Assembly (NCBI RefSeq): GCF_040869045.1
Contig: NC_090321.1
Span: 32,981,426 to 33,045,425, forward strand
Reading direction: 5' to 3'
DNA: 64,000 nt
Source: Eurosta solidaginis
Taxonomy: Eukaryota; Arthropoda; Insecta; Diptera; Tephritidae
Shown: positions 22,375 through 35,200 of the stretch, piece by piece
Numbering within the stretch: position 1 is the first letter of the stretch
Layout of the letters: the number at the start of each line of letters is the position of its first letter
The notes under the pieces: model-generated
The model's input: the letters and a program-made list of their open reading frames with translations, nothing else
What the model was told of the DNA's origin: nothing
Database searches by the model: none
Program-made: the position numbers and the translations under genes

Positions 22375-23565
22375 AGGTCTACAAGTAGGATATGTAGCTG
22401 CACGCACATACATAGCCACGCTCACCTGATAAAATGCTTGTTCTTGTTTGTTTTTTGTGGATGCTATTTGGCACTGTTGTACTTCTTAGGTCCAAAAAAG
22501 TGTAGTAGCTGCTAACGAAAACTGCATAAATTTTTGTTGATAATTGACAAAACGCGTCTTTTCATTTCTCTTTCCAAATTTTTGGACGGGTTATTGCAGT
22601 CGACCTCGGAGTCAAACTGTTTTTCGCAGAGTTCTTTTGAACGGGTAGAAAAACTTAGCACCCGTGTTTGTATTCTCAATGCTGGAATAACTACGCGTGC
22701 TCAGATACTCCAATTCAAGACTTTTGTATAATTTTCTGTAGGACCCATATAGGTGCACTACATTTTCATACTAAATTCGTTCAAAAAAATTTACCATCAC
22801 AGCAACCCATATCTGATATTCCGCTCCTTTTTTTGTTTCCCTGCGTCACTTTTCACGACAGCAACCCCGGCAATTTTGACACTTCGTTCAGTGTCAACCG
22901 TATGTTCCACGCAGGTTCCACTGGGTTCCACGCTAGTTTGACACTGACCGAAGTGTCAAACTGCAGTGTGTTAGAAAGAGAAAGGGTTTCCATGGCATAC
23001 ATATCAATGGATAAGTTATTAAATATCAATCCAACAATTTTCTAATTATACTCTTTATAAAAATGAACCTCGAACTATTCCCTCGAATACTATAAATTAT
23101 GCTCTCAAGCTTTGTGTACCACTTATTCAAGCAGGGTTAAAAATCGCGCAAGGCCTTCGGCGCACGATACTCATTATTTCAAGAATATGCGAATCGATAT
23201 ATTTAGCAACAGTTAATTTGAGACATATATTCTAAAATTTGTATTGTATAACTCATATACATACTTTCCGTATGCTGCTGAAGCTGGCTAATTCTGTTCC
23301 AGTAACTATAATAATATTTTTGAAAACTTTTTTGAAATGGTCGTTAGCGTATCGCGAGTGCGTATGAAGTGCACCAATGTTACTATTCTCACTTCCTTCG
23401 TTCTCCCACTTGCACTTTCCTAGCTTTATAATTTGTAAATATATGTAAACTTTTTTTTTTTGTTAATTAATGTTTCTTCATTTCATATGCTGAATTTGTT
23501 GCTATTTTGCACAACCTCTTGTTTATTTTGTATTGGTTTTCAAATATATGTTTAATTGCATTTTA
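22375..23565. other. No gene recognised; two related palindromic blocks
   Basis: A 125-codon frame (22668-23045) and overlapping frames have no family motif. Within it, 'tttgacacttcgttcagtgt' (about 22878) and 'agtttgacactgaccgaagt' (about 22934) are inverted copies of one near-palindromic block, about 60 bp apart. Confidence 0.35.
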
Positions 23566-23568
23566 ATA

Positions 23569-23675
23569 TATGTGACCCGGTCTATGAAAAGGTGGCTTAT
23601 GACTAAAAAAACAGCAGTTTCTCGCAATTTCTTTTTTGAGTCATAAGCCACCTTTTCATAGACCGGGTCACATAT
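23569..23675. mobile_element. Small foldback element
   Basis: Arms of about 36 bp are almost perfectly inverted: 'gtgacccggtctatgaaaag' followed by 'gtggcttatgact', and its complement ending at about 23672. The 30-bp loop contains 'tttctcgcaatttc'. It is flanked by TATA-rich sequence. Confidence 0.8.
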
Positions 23676-23679
23676 GTAT

Positions 23680-26600
23680 ATATACACATTAAACACACTT
23701 TACTTTAACAGCATATCTGCGCATTGAACACAGCATTACTTTACATGTTAACGACAGCCGCATTCATGCAAATATGCTGTACCGGTCATGTTAATTCATA
23801 CGCTCAAATGCTGTTTGCGGTACATCACATATGAATGTATGTATATCTTATCTAAAAATTTTTAGACACTTTCTATTGTACATAAATATATATATTTATA
23901 TTTACTTGAATAAAAATAGTAAACACAGTATATTTTTCTTAAAGTTATAAACAGAATTAATAATTAGTAGTTTAATAAATGTTTTTAATTATTTGTTTTT
24001 GTAATAGTTAGTTGAAAATAAAAGTTTAAAATTTGTATGAAATAAAAGTTTTGTAATGTTTGCACATGAATTTTTTATATTAATGATTTGTTTAAATTTT
24101 TGTTGATTTCTTGCAAACATTTTATTATTTGCGTTTTTTACAAGCACTGTAAAGTTTTTATTAGTGCATACAGCTTTTATATGTTTTTCCTTTACTACTC
24201 ATATAAGTATATATTTTAAATTAATTTTTGTTTTGTATCCCTTAATTTTTTTTTTTTTTTTGTAATATTTAAGTAGTTATACAATATTAGTATTAATTTA
24301 GTAGTAACTGTTTCTTTTTTGTTTTTAAATACTTACATACATTAATTGTTTATCAACATACACTTATTAGTACGAGTACGGCTTTTAAATTTTTCTTTTC
24401 TATTTTTAATAAATATTATATATATATATTTTTTTTAAATATATGTATGTATGTGAACAGCTAGGCAAAGCATGAGAGTCAAATGGTTTCTAAAAAAATA
24501 TGTTAAAAAAAAAAATTTTCTAATAAAGCAGTTGACTGCCTGCTTTAATATTTATTTATTAATTTTCATTTACTTTGCGCCTAGCACAACGCTGGCCAAC
24601 CCAATGCTTAAATTGCTTTTTAATGCGCTTTAAAGCGCGCAACAAAACGCGTCAATTTCGTTATAGAACAAAATTAGTTATGTTTATAAAAAACAAGTCT
24701 TTGCAGTAAAAATGTTTACTGCAGCAAACAAATTAAAAAAATGTTTTTTTATTTTATTTTTTTTTTTTGTAAATATTAAAATAAAAATATTTAATAAAAC
24801 AAAAAAATTCTCAACATTAATTTTTTTTTTTAATTTTAAAATTTTATTTTCCAAAAAGCACAATTTGTGTACACCAAATTAACAAAAGAAATAACTTTGA
24901 GTCTTCTTGAGCCCTGTGAAGAGTCAAAATATCCCTTTTACATGAAAAATGTCCGTATTATTGTTTTATTTGTAATTTGTTTAATATTTTGAAAAATTGC
25001 TAAATTGGCGTTGCTTTGTTTTTTAAGCATTTTTTTTTTAGCAAATGGTTGTACCTCGTAGGCAAAAACGCGTAGTTGGTTTAAATATAACTTATTTATT
25101 ATAAATATTTTTTTTTTTTATTTAACAAAAAAAAGTTTTAATTTTGTGTAGCATTGCTTACTTTATACTGCCAATTTGGAATTATTATTATTTTTTTTCA
25201 CAAAACCACACGTTTTTTTAAACATGATTTATTTTGTTTTATATTTTTATTTTTCTAACTCATATATATATTTTTTTTTAATTACTATTTTTTATTAGCC
25301 ATTAGTATTTTTTGTACGCAGAATTTCTCACTTATTTATTTTCATTTGTAAAATAGTAGCTTTACGACGACTTTTGTTTTTGCATTTTTGTTGCATATCT
25401 TTTATTTATTTATTTATTTTTTTTAATTCACAAATATTCATTTGCATTATCAATTGTTTCTGAATGTTACAGTTAGTTTTAAATTAATTTAAGCACGCGC
25501 CCTTTATGTTGACCAACACTTTAACATGCATGAGCAAACTAATTACTGTTGTTGTGTTTGTAATAGCTATAACTCACCACTCACATGTAATTATGAATTA
25601 TGCTTTTTTATAGTTTTATAGGCTTCTTGAAAATATTTTTTGCATAATAATACCAAAATGTTGAAAAAGTAAAGCATAACAGTTTGTATATATGTAAGTA
25701 GTCTGTTTTTCACCACATAACATTAACAATATATTTTAAATTACATAAATTGTGTTAAAACTTTTTTTTTAAATAAGATACAAAACAATATTCAAAACCA
25801 GATTTGTTCATTTACATTTTCATTTGAGTTTTTTTTTTTGTTGCAAATTTTGTCTCATGGTCTCATATTTTATTTTATACACGCAAATTTGGAATTTCAC
25901 CACGGCAAATCTTTAATTAAAAATTTTTAAATATTTCATGGTGAAATACCAAATTTATATAAAATATATGATTTCAAATGATTTAGCAGTTTTAAGCGCA
26001 TTTCCTAGCTTTCAATAGTTTTATTTTGTTGATTCTTGCCATGCTCATTTTAAAAAACGTGTTTTTTTTTTTCAGAAAGTAATTTGGTTTTACCACTTTT
26101 TTCGTATTTTTCTTTTTTAATTCATTAGAGGCAGTTAATCCTCATTAAAACTTTTTGCTTGTCTTACAAGTCTTTTATTTCAGCTTTTCATAGTACTGAG
26201 TGCGCTCTGCACAAAAGATTTTTAGCGAATTTCTAATTTAACTTAGTAATAAATTAAAAAAATAAGTCATAAGTGGCACGATTTTTAGTGTTACGAGTGG
26301 AAAAAAATATTTGGGGGAAAAATGTATGTACGCGAAAAAAATTCAAAAAGTGCCGAACAAAATATTTTATAAAAATTTTAATAGAAAAAAAGCTTGTGAA
26401 TTAAAAAAAATTTAAACATAAAACAATTAAAAGACAAACACACAAAAAATAAAAACAAAACAAAAAATAAAATGAAAAAAAAAAATAATATAAAATAAAT
26501 CTAAATTACAAAAATTAAATTAAAAAAATAAGCTAAAGAAGTCTCAAGTGTATCCAGAAAAAAATTATAATAAACTTAACCTCAAACTGGCTTATAAGGA

Positions 26601-28380
26601 CTGTTTTAAACATCAAAAAATAAAAAAATTAAATTAATTTAAACATAAAACAATTAAAAAAAAAAACAAGAATAAAATTTAAACATAAAACAATTAAAAA
26701 ACAAACGAAAAAAAATTTATAAATAATAATATAAAATAAATCTAAATTAACAAAAAATTTAATTAAAAAAAAAATAAACTAAAGGGTCGAATGTATCCAG
26801 AAAAAAAAATTATAATAAACGTAACCTCAAAATGGCTCATAAGTACTGTTTTAAACATAAAAAAATAAAAAATAAAATTAATTTAAATATAAAACAATTA
26901 ACAAAAAAAAACAAGAATAAAATTTAAACATAAAACAATTAAAAAACCAACAAACAAAAAATAATAATAAAAAAAATCTTATTAACAAAAAATTTAATCT
27001 AAAAGATAAATTGAAAAAGTCTCAAATGTATACAGAAAAAAAAATTATAATAAACTTAACCTCAAAATGGCTTATAAGTAAATCGGCTGTTCCTATTAAC
27101 TCTAACACACCCGGGTCTCGAGAAACTTGAGTAGCTCGATACTCGTTCGTTGCGCAACTACTGAAATGTTTGCTTAAAACTTACAAGCTTTGAATTGCAA
27201 TCGGCATTGCTCTAATCGAAAAAGCTCGATATGCTCGAGCTCAAGCAAATTTTCGTATAATGAGCATTGAGAAATTGTTATAAACTCGTTGCTCCAATAC
27301 CCGGGCTGCTCGAAAATGTGCAAACAAAATTGAGCGCTCTTGTTCCTACACACATTTTTGTACTCATATTTTGGTTCTTTTCTTTTTTCTTTTTGTTCTT
27401 GTACTCTATTTCGAGGGGAAAAATTGTATTTGCAGAAGAAAAGCTACTTTGAAAGAAAAAAAAAAAAACTTAGTCAATTGGTAATTCAAAAAGTTTCATA
27501 TTTCCTTTCAATAATTAACGCACATGATAAATGAATATAAATATGAGTATAAATAAAGAAATAAATTTTTAATAAAAAATTATTTTTAATTTTGAAAAAA
27601 ATAGAATACATAAAAACAATTATAAACAAAATAAACAAAAGTGAAAATTGCATAAAATTATAAATATATTCTAACGAGTCTGTAAAAAACTTTTTTTAAT
27701 AATATATTGTACATAATAATATATATATAATATATATTTGCATAAACAATATATAAATGCTGCCATAACTGCTTAAGACACAAAATTTTACTGCAAAATA
27801 TTTACAACTTAAAATTTAATTTTGCTTATTAATACATACATATATATATAAATTGCTTAAAACTAATTTGACAGCAAAAAAAAAGCTAACAAAAATGTTT
27901 GCTGCACATTTCACTTAATTTGTTTAACTTATTTCTTAAACATAAAAATAAAGAAAATATATATTTTTTAATATAAAAAATTAAAAATAAAAACAGTTGA
28001 GGTGGAATTTTATGGTTTTCTCTTTGTATCAAAAAAAAAAAAAAAAAAAACGGCAAAAACCTAACAATGTGTGCCTTTTTCTGAAACTTTTTTTCAAAAT
28101 GATTTAATAAATAAAAAAAAAAAACAAATTCAAATAAAAAATAAATGCAAATGGACTTTTAAAAATTACATATTTGTACTTAAGCCGCATTCATTATTCA
28201 AGTCCGGTCAAATTTACTGTTTACACTATACGCGTAAATTGAGAAAAACGAGTTAAATGTAAAAATAAATTAAGCCCGGATGTGGACAATGAATCCGCCT
28301 TTATAGGGTCCAAACATGAGTGTGTCTGGCGCGCAAGTCATCTGTGCACGTGGTGAGTTGCCGTCAAAATCCAACTTCAT
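23680..28380. other. AT-rich, low-complexity DNA 3' of Spred
   Basis: About 4.7 kb of A- and T-runs hold no recognisable coding frame. A long extended Spred 3' UTR could reach into it, but nothing in the sequence proves transcription. A tandem repeat occupies 26410-27085. An island of higher GC with 'ctcgag'-type repeats lies at 27100-27330. Confidence 0.4.
26410..27085 (+). repeat. Three-unit tandem repeat of about 240 bp
   Basis: Each unit includes 'atttaaacataaaacaatta', a long A-rich part and 'ttataataaacttaacctca' followed by 'tggcttataag'. The latter marker recurs near 26567, 26810 and 27048, a spacing of about 240 bp. The units diverge mainly by A-run length. Confidence 0.75.
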
Positions 28381-28386
28381 TTTATT
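28381..28386 (-). promoter_or_regulatory. Possible poly(A) signal of Spred
   Basis: Minus-strand AATAAA lies about 185 bp beyond the end of the in-frame extension. In this AT-rich setting the hexamer alone is weak evidence. Confidence 0.3.
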
Positions 28387-28571
28387 TTTATGAGTTATAC
28401 TAAAGTAGTTTCATTAACACGTTAAAACTCACGCTTGACTCAGACTCATCTTGTGTAGACTCTATTACAATTATAAAAATCAGTACTGCTTACATAAGCG
28501 CTAATAGTAAACAAACACAAAATATATACAAAAATTGTCAGCTTTATAATTTCATATTTGAAAAAAAAAAA

Positions 28572-29147
28572 TTAAAATAATAATGGTCCGTAGTCATTTT
28601 GTTGTGCTAACGGACGCGCTTGCTGTATGGTATAATGTAATGGCGTATGCAATTGCAGGTGTTGTTGCTGCTGCTCTTGTGCTTTCTGTTTGCTTTTCTT
28701 TTTCTTGCCCTTACTTTGCACTTTCAATTTTTGCTTGACAATTTTTTCTTGTTGCTTAGCTTTTATGATAGCATCATCACTGAGATGCCATTGTTCGAAT
28801 TGTTGTGTTAATGCTGTGCCACCAGCACTAATTTGCCGCTTTTGTTGTTGTTGTTTTTTATTGTAAGCATTATAATTATAGCTGTAATTATTGTAATTAA
28901 GTTTGTTGGAATTGTAGCAATTATAATGATGATCATCTAAATCTCCATAGCCATTGTAGTAGAAATTCTCAGAATTCATAAAATCATCATCACCACCACC
29001 ACCACCACCACCACCACCACCACCACCACCACCACCACCACCACCACCACCACCACCACCACCACCACTACCACTAAAATCATCATCCACCTCATAACCG
29101 TAAAAATAGCCTTTATCGAATTGTTTTTGTAATCGTCCCTCCAAATG
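28572..29147 (-). CDS. Spred: In-frame readthrough extension of Spred (191 codons)
   Basis: Directly after the Spred stop (TGA at 29150-29148, next base C) the same frame stays open for 191 codons and ends at TAA. The extension has a short charged/aromatic start, 25 consecutive glycines (GGT codons, 28992-29066), an Asp/Tyr/Asn-rich segment (extension residues 53-96), and a Lys/Gln-rich segment with 'KGKKKKSKQK' (146-155), which resembles a nuclear localisation signal. It ends 'DYGPLLF'. There is no ATG at its start and no acceptor is obvious, so an independent gene is unlikely. The local DNA is AT-rich, where long frames are unexpected. Readthrough is an inference from position, stop context and length. 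Confidence 0.6.
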   Translation of the reverse strand, partial: HLEGRLQKQFDKGYFYGYEVDDDFSGSGGGGGGGGGGGGGGGGGGGGGGGGGDDDFMNSENFYYNGYGDLDDHHYNCYNSNKLNYNNYSYNYNAYNKKQQQQKRQISAGGTALTQQFEQWHLSDDAIIKAKQQEKIVKQKLKVQSKGKKKKSKQKAQEQQQQHLQLHTPLHYTIQQARPLAQQNDYGPLLF

Positions 29148-29274
29148 TCAGACTTGTGGTTTATGTCGACCGCCGCACACGCCGCATGATACTCCCAGCC
29201 AATGGCAGGCGCGCAGCGGCGGATAACACCAAAGGCAGGGTACGAGCAATGATAATAATGTTAGACCAAGCCAA
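29148..29274 (-). CDS. Spred: Spred exon: C-terminal Sprouty-domain exon with TGA
   Basis: The acceptor is TTTTACAG|T; the first base completes Arg. It encodes '[20 protein letters not shown]', '[18 protein letters not shown]' and 'PQV', then TGA. The hydrophobic stretch and CxC pairs equal the C terminus of other SPREDs. The stop stands in the TGA-C context. Confidence 0.95.
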
Positions 29275-32200
29275 CTGTAAAATAAAAAAGAGTAAATATT
29301 TGTAATAAGTGTTTTACGAGATGACGCTGATTTACTATTGTAAACACGTCTTTTCTTATTCACTGGTTTATCGGAAGTGCACTCCTCTTTATTTATTAGG
29401 GCTGCCAACTGGAGTTATTACACTATGCGACAAAATCAACTTTTTTTCTGGGTATTGGACCAAACCAACTTTTTTGAGGAGATTGGGGCTTAAGCATAAA
29501 AAGTACTATCTCCGTTTTTCGAAGTTAGCCTCCAAAAAATAGATATCGGCTTTCGAAGTTCGAAATTCTACATTTCGAAATTTTATTTTTATCGTCAACG
29601 CGTTCAGCAAATTAAAAAAGTAAAAATGTAGTCATGGGCCGCTCTTTTCCCTTATTTGAAGGTTTGAATTCTTTTTTTGAGACATTTAGTAAAACAGCTG
29701 TTATACGAGGTGAAAAGTCAGATAGTCCCATGATGGTGGCTACTACTTCATGTCTGCAAATACTCTGCACTGGAATTGCTCGTAGTGTAATTTTTCAAAA
29801 AAAGAATTCGGCCATTCAAATAAAAGAAAAAGGCGGCCCACGACCACATTTTTACTTTTTTAATTTGCTGAACGCGTTAACAAAAAAAGTAAAATTTTGA
29901 AATGTAGAATTTCGAACTTCGAAAGCCGATATCTATTTTTTGGAGGCCAACTTCGAAAAACGGAGATAGTACTTTGTCTACATAAGCCTCAATCTCTACA
30001 AAAAAGTGGGTTGTTTATTTATTTATTTAATTTTATTTTTTCGAAAAGTCAAAAACAACAATGGTTCTTACTGACTAAAACGAATAACTAAGCCTAGCTA
30101 CAAAACAGAGTTAAGTAAATTAAGAAAAATAGACTTTGGATAAGAAAAATCAAGCATAATAGAATTCGAGATCTCATTAAGTTCACGTAGAGAGCGCGAC
30201 AATGGAGCATTTTTCGCATAGTTAGTAGATTTATATTTAATATAAAAGGGATTATGAGAACGAAGAGACCTCGTTGGAATAAGAAAATGAATCACGTGCA
30301 GTAAAGGGGAGCAATCAATATATCCATTAACAACTCCGAAAATGAAAGACAAGGAAAGGGTTGGACCTTCTGAGCTCTAATGGTTTCAAATTAATTAGCA
30401 GTAAGCGGGAATGATAAGAAGGGACTGGGTCTGAGAAATGTAAGGATCTTAGGCAAAATTTTGGGAAGGTCTTTTGTACTCGCTCAATCCTGTCGATTGC
30501 AAAGTTGTGATAAGGTCTCCAAATAAATGCAGCATATTCCAGTTTGGAACGAACAAACGATGAGTATAGTAATTTCAAGGTATAGGGATCTGAGAAGTTG
30601 GTGCTATTACGCCTAAGGAAGCATACGCCCTTGACATAGTTAATATGGTTATTGAAAGAGAACGAGGAGTCAAAGATAGCCCCTAAGTCTTTAATCTCAT
30701 CAAGGAAGTGAAGGGGAGTACTCGAGATAGTATATATATTTGGTAAAACATTGCGAATTTTGAAAAATGTGACATGAAAGCACTTGTTGAGATTGAGAGA
30801 TAGACGAGAATTACGGCACCAAATTGCTAATCTATCTAAGTCTTCTTGGAGACGCTGAGCGTTATCACTATTTTTAATACTGGAGAAAACTTTTAGGTCA
30901 TCAGCGTAAAGTAAGAACTCCGATGACACAAAACAATTTCCTATATCATTGATGAATAAAATGAAAAGAAGAGGACCTAAGATGCTCCCTTGGGGTACCC
31001 CAGAGGTGGCAGTAAAAGAGTTGGAAGATACACCCTCAATAGACCCCATGTTGCGTCTGTTACTTAGGTAGGCGTACAACCACTTGAGAAATACAGAGTG
31101 AAAACCGAGGGAAGCGAGTTTACGTAGTAGCATATTGTGAGATACCTTGTCAAAAGCTTTAGAGAAGTCGGTATAAATGCAATCAACTTGACGGCTTGAA
31201 GAGAACGCATCAATGCAATATTCACTAAACAAGGCTAAGTTTGTGACGGTAAACCTCCCTACAACAAAGCCATGCTGCTTTAGTAGTAACACATTTTTTG
31301 CGGCAAAATACATTTTATCCTTAACAATCCCTTCCAAAAGTTTAGAAATGATAGATAGCTTAGATATTGGCCTATAGTTAGAAGCATCATTCTTTTGCCA
31401 TTTTTCAAAATTGGGTAATTGTATGCAAGTTTCCAGGCATCTGCAAAGACACCAGAACTAAGAGATTGATTAAACATGGCCAATAGTGGGGCTACAATAG
31501 CAGGACAATTTTTGAGGAGATCGGTACTAAGACCATCACGATCAGTCTGAGTAGAGTTTTTCAGACTATTGATACCGTTAATAACGTCGATTGTGGTAAG
31601 CCGTAGGTTATTGAAATTCAAGGCTGATTCATGGTCAGAATGACAAACATAGTTTGGTAAAACAACCTCATCAACTGTGAAGTTGGATTGAAAAAATTTG
31701 GCAAATAAGTTTGCAATGTCTACGGCGGAGGTAGCAAGTTTATCACCCAGGCAAACAGCAGCACGCACCCCAACACCATTCTTTTTGGATTTGATAAAAT
31801 GCCAGAAATTTTTGGGATTAAACTTAATATTTGATTCAACCCAAAGTATATATTTATTATACAGAAATTTGTTAAGGCAGTTAAACTTCTTAGATAGTTG
31901 GGTATAAAGACCAAAATGGATTTGATCCATGGATTTCAGGAATTTTTTGTGCCACTTATTTCGCTGATTCTTTAGCCTTTTCAGAACATGAGTATACCAG
32001 GGAATCTTTTTAATAATTGGAATATTCTTCGAGCAAATACCCAAGACATGTGACGTAAAAATAGTGTAACAATCATTAATATCCCGCCCAAAAAAAGAGC
32101 GTTCCAACAAGTGTTTAGGAAACAGGCATCAAGTTTTGGGAAGTCGCAGGACTGAAACTTAAAGGATATTTTGTTGTCTAATTTAAACGCACAAACTCGT

Positions 32201-35200
32201 AAAATTCGACCTTCAGACACAACGGAACATGATGTCGATCAGCAGGTGAAATAGGAAAAGAACATTCGGATATTGTTGTATTGATATTTGTACTAACGAA
32301 GGCGAGATCAAGAATTCTATTGAGCTTGTTAGTAAAACTATTAATTTGAATAAGATCAAGACTTAAGATATTGTCGATACAATAAGATTCAGTCGCCGAA
32401 GTAATATTAGTTGGTATCAAATCAAGTTTAGAGTAGCTTCCACACCATGCTACATTGGGAAGATTGAAGTCTCCAAGAACGCATAGGTGATTTCCCGCTA
32501 ACTTATTATGCACAATATTTACAATGTTATCAGTATGTGCTTTATAAATATCAGACGTACTGCCAGGGGGTATATAAGATCCAATAATATATAACGATCC
32601 GTAGGTTGACGAACCGTTGATGCATATACACATTTGATCCAGGATAGTATCAGGATTATTAAATAGATTTCAAAGGACCTGAAGCTACGATGCACAGCAA
32701 TTAGTATACCGCCTCCTAACGAACGGCCTGTTTTATCAGCATCCCGGTCCTTGCGAAAAACGTTGAATAATTTAGAGTCAAAAACTGCATAATCATAAAA
32801 ATCTGGATTAAGCCAGGTTTCGATTAAAACAAAAACATCAAAATCCAAGCTCGAACTAAAGGTACGGACTGCAACGCATGCCACCCATATTTTGAAAATA
32901 AATCTTTAAGTCCTTATGAACGCGATGGTCACCTAATTGCTAAACCTCCTTGTTTACAGGAACTGATCTTCGACGATTGCGAAAGGCTGTAGAGTCACGT
33001 CAGCCGGACAAAGCGCTGGATTTATAACGCTGTTCAAAAGGGAGGGCGGGACTCCAAGTTTAAAGTTAATTTTCTTGAGCTTGTCTGTTTCGGCATCCTT
33101 TTTAATCAAACGGAAACAAACAATTTGACTGGCGTCAATTTTAGCGTTTTTAGCTACATAAGCAATTAGACTGATGGCTTAAAGGATGAGAGATGGATCC
33201 ATTTCTTCGCAGTTACTACCGCAAGTTCAGTATTGGAGTTCTCACAAATTATCACGCCAATGGTACCCATGCGGTTTTTCGGCCTGCCATTAGGGGCGGG
33301 TTTTGGATTTAATGCATCAGAAACATTATCAACCGCGGCAGACAAAGAATTGGACGATTGGCGAATATTAGTTGAAAGCGTAGTTTTCACCGTTGCAGAT
33401 GGGTTATTCCCAGTATTAACCGGACTTTTAAAATTTTTTCAGGTTATTGTGCTTGTTTCTACGTACATTAGTCCATTGTGCGAAAGAGCTATTATTGACG
33501 TTAGCTGCGTCGCTAAGAGGGTTAGATGCAGCTAATTCAGTAGAGTTCACAGGTAACGCGACAGTTGAGACAGTCGCAGCAGAGATGTTGACAGAGTCCG
33601 TGGCAGCAGCAACGACAGCATATGAAAGAGGGCCAATAGGCGAGGTGAGCAACGATGGCGAGAAAATAGTTGATATTTTATCAGTAGCATTGACATCTAC
33701 AGAAGCGAGAGCGTGTTTATCACTCCTAGATGAAGATATGTGCGTAGGTACGACTGATATAGGCAAATCTCTGGCAGCGGCATCAGTCGAGCCAAGAGAA
33801 TTTGTAGCACTAATAGATGTATTGGCATGTGGGAGTACATTGGTACAAGAACAATTTTTGCATTTGCGAATTACTTCTATTTCTTTGCGATAGCGAGGAG
33901 ACAGCTAAACGTAAGTCATCAACGCAAAGCTTACTATGCACGGAGCGAACTTCAGCAAGAATCGACTCTGATTGGACAGTAAGTGAGTTAATGTCGTCGC
34001 GAAGAGAATTAACGACAGCAACAAGTTTGTTGTTTTCCTCTTTAAGAGCGGCGATTTCATCAATAGCATCTCTATTAATGTCGGCATTGCCTATTGATGG
34101 TTGAGCAGAAATGTTGTTGGTGTTTGTAGGAACAACCGCAACGGCAGCACTATTAAAGTTAGAATCATCCAAATTGATGGCGAGTGGTGGTGAGCGGAGA
34201 GAATTTCGACGGGCATTAACACAGCCACAACAAATGAAATCTTGACCGCTCTTGAGTAGATAATTAAGATCAGCTGGGCGGATTTTAACACATTCTAGGT
34301 GGTAGAGTTCATTGCACTTGGCATACTGCACTTTCGAATGCGTTCTCTCAACCTTATTCGCACACAAACATGGCATTGTTGGTTGGGAGTATTTATTTAA
34401 TTTTTAATTATTAATTATTAAATTTATATAATCACTATCCCATTAATAATTATCATATATTTTTAATATAAGATTTTAAGAGTCACTATCTCATTAGAAC
34501 ACATGTAGGCAAAAAATGTAAATAAAAACTATTTGCAAAATCACAGATGTAAAAGAGCAAATAAAAACACGTCCACGATGAACGACAGTTCTACACTGGG
34601 TTTGGTCCAATACCCAGCCGGCTATTGCACAGTGTTATAATACTAGGCCCATAATATACGAAACTTATACTATTAACTAGTATAAGAGTTTTCAGCTCGG
34701 CCAATCTGACAAACCACGATCATAGCTATCTCGACCGCTTAGGTTTAATTTATTTCCAAAGGGTCCTGCAACGTGTTGTTCTGACGTAGGTAGAACTGTT
34801 ATCTTAACTGAACCAAGTTCGATTACGACGAGCCTCCACCATGCCGTGATATGGCAATTGCGTTAACTGAAAATGTTCAATGTTTCAAATATCGATCATT
34901 TCCTAATACCTTGTGAACTACATAAGGACCTTTGTATCGAGGCACTAATTTTTTATTGGCCCCTAAAGTCGTATCAACGAAGTATACTACCTCGTAGTCT
35001 CACAATCTTCTGTAGTTTGCCGTCACAAGCCGTAATATTGTCGGGTTTTCAAAGCATCAAAGCAAAGAGGCAGGTTCTCGTATGGAAGTTAAATTTCGTT
35101 CAGCATCTGGTTGTAATTTCAGTATACTCATCACAAGATGATAGCATACTCGGCATCAATAACTTTTTACACCAATCGGAACTTTTACTAACATCGTCTT

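Larger units (their letters stand above)
30014..34597 (-). mobile_element. CR1/Jockey-like LINE, near full length
   Basis: The minus-strand order is a PHD-finger ORF1 product, an endonuclease, a reverse transcriptase, then a (TAAA)n tail at 30014-30035. Insertion into the palindromic element's arm is clear because the arm resumes on both sides. ORFs are frameshifted, so this copy is dead. Confidence 0.85.
29407..34660. mobile_element. Palindromic DNA element with ~200-bp arms, split by a LINE
   Basis: The left arm (about 29420-29630) and right arm (29846-30013 plus 34597-34650) are inverted copies. Examples are 'atagatatcggctttcgaag' against its complement near 29930, and 'ctgggtattggaccaaaccaa' against 34600-34620. 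The centre is 29631-29845 and encodes nothing recognised. The right arm is interrupted by a LINE. The element lies 130 bp upstream (transcript-wise) of the last Spred exon. Confidence 0.75.

Noticed and set aside
22668..23045. The 125-codon plus-strand frame
   Set aside because: There is no recognisable domain, no splice context, a short near-palindromic repeat inside, and overlapping frames in the same stretch. Not enough to call a gene.
28572..29144. The Gly-rich frame as an independent gene
   Set aside because: It has no ATG at its start, lies in the exact frame of the Spred exon one codon after its TGA, and shows no separate promoter or acceptor. Readthrough extension explains it better.
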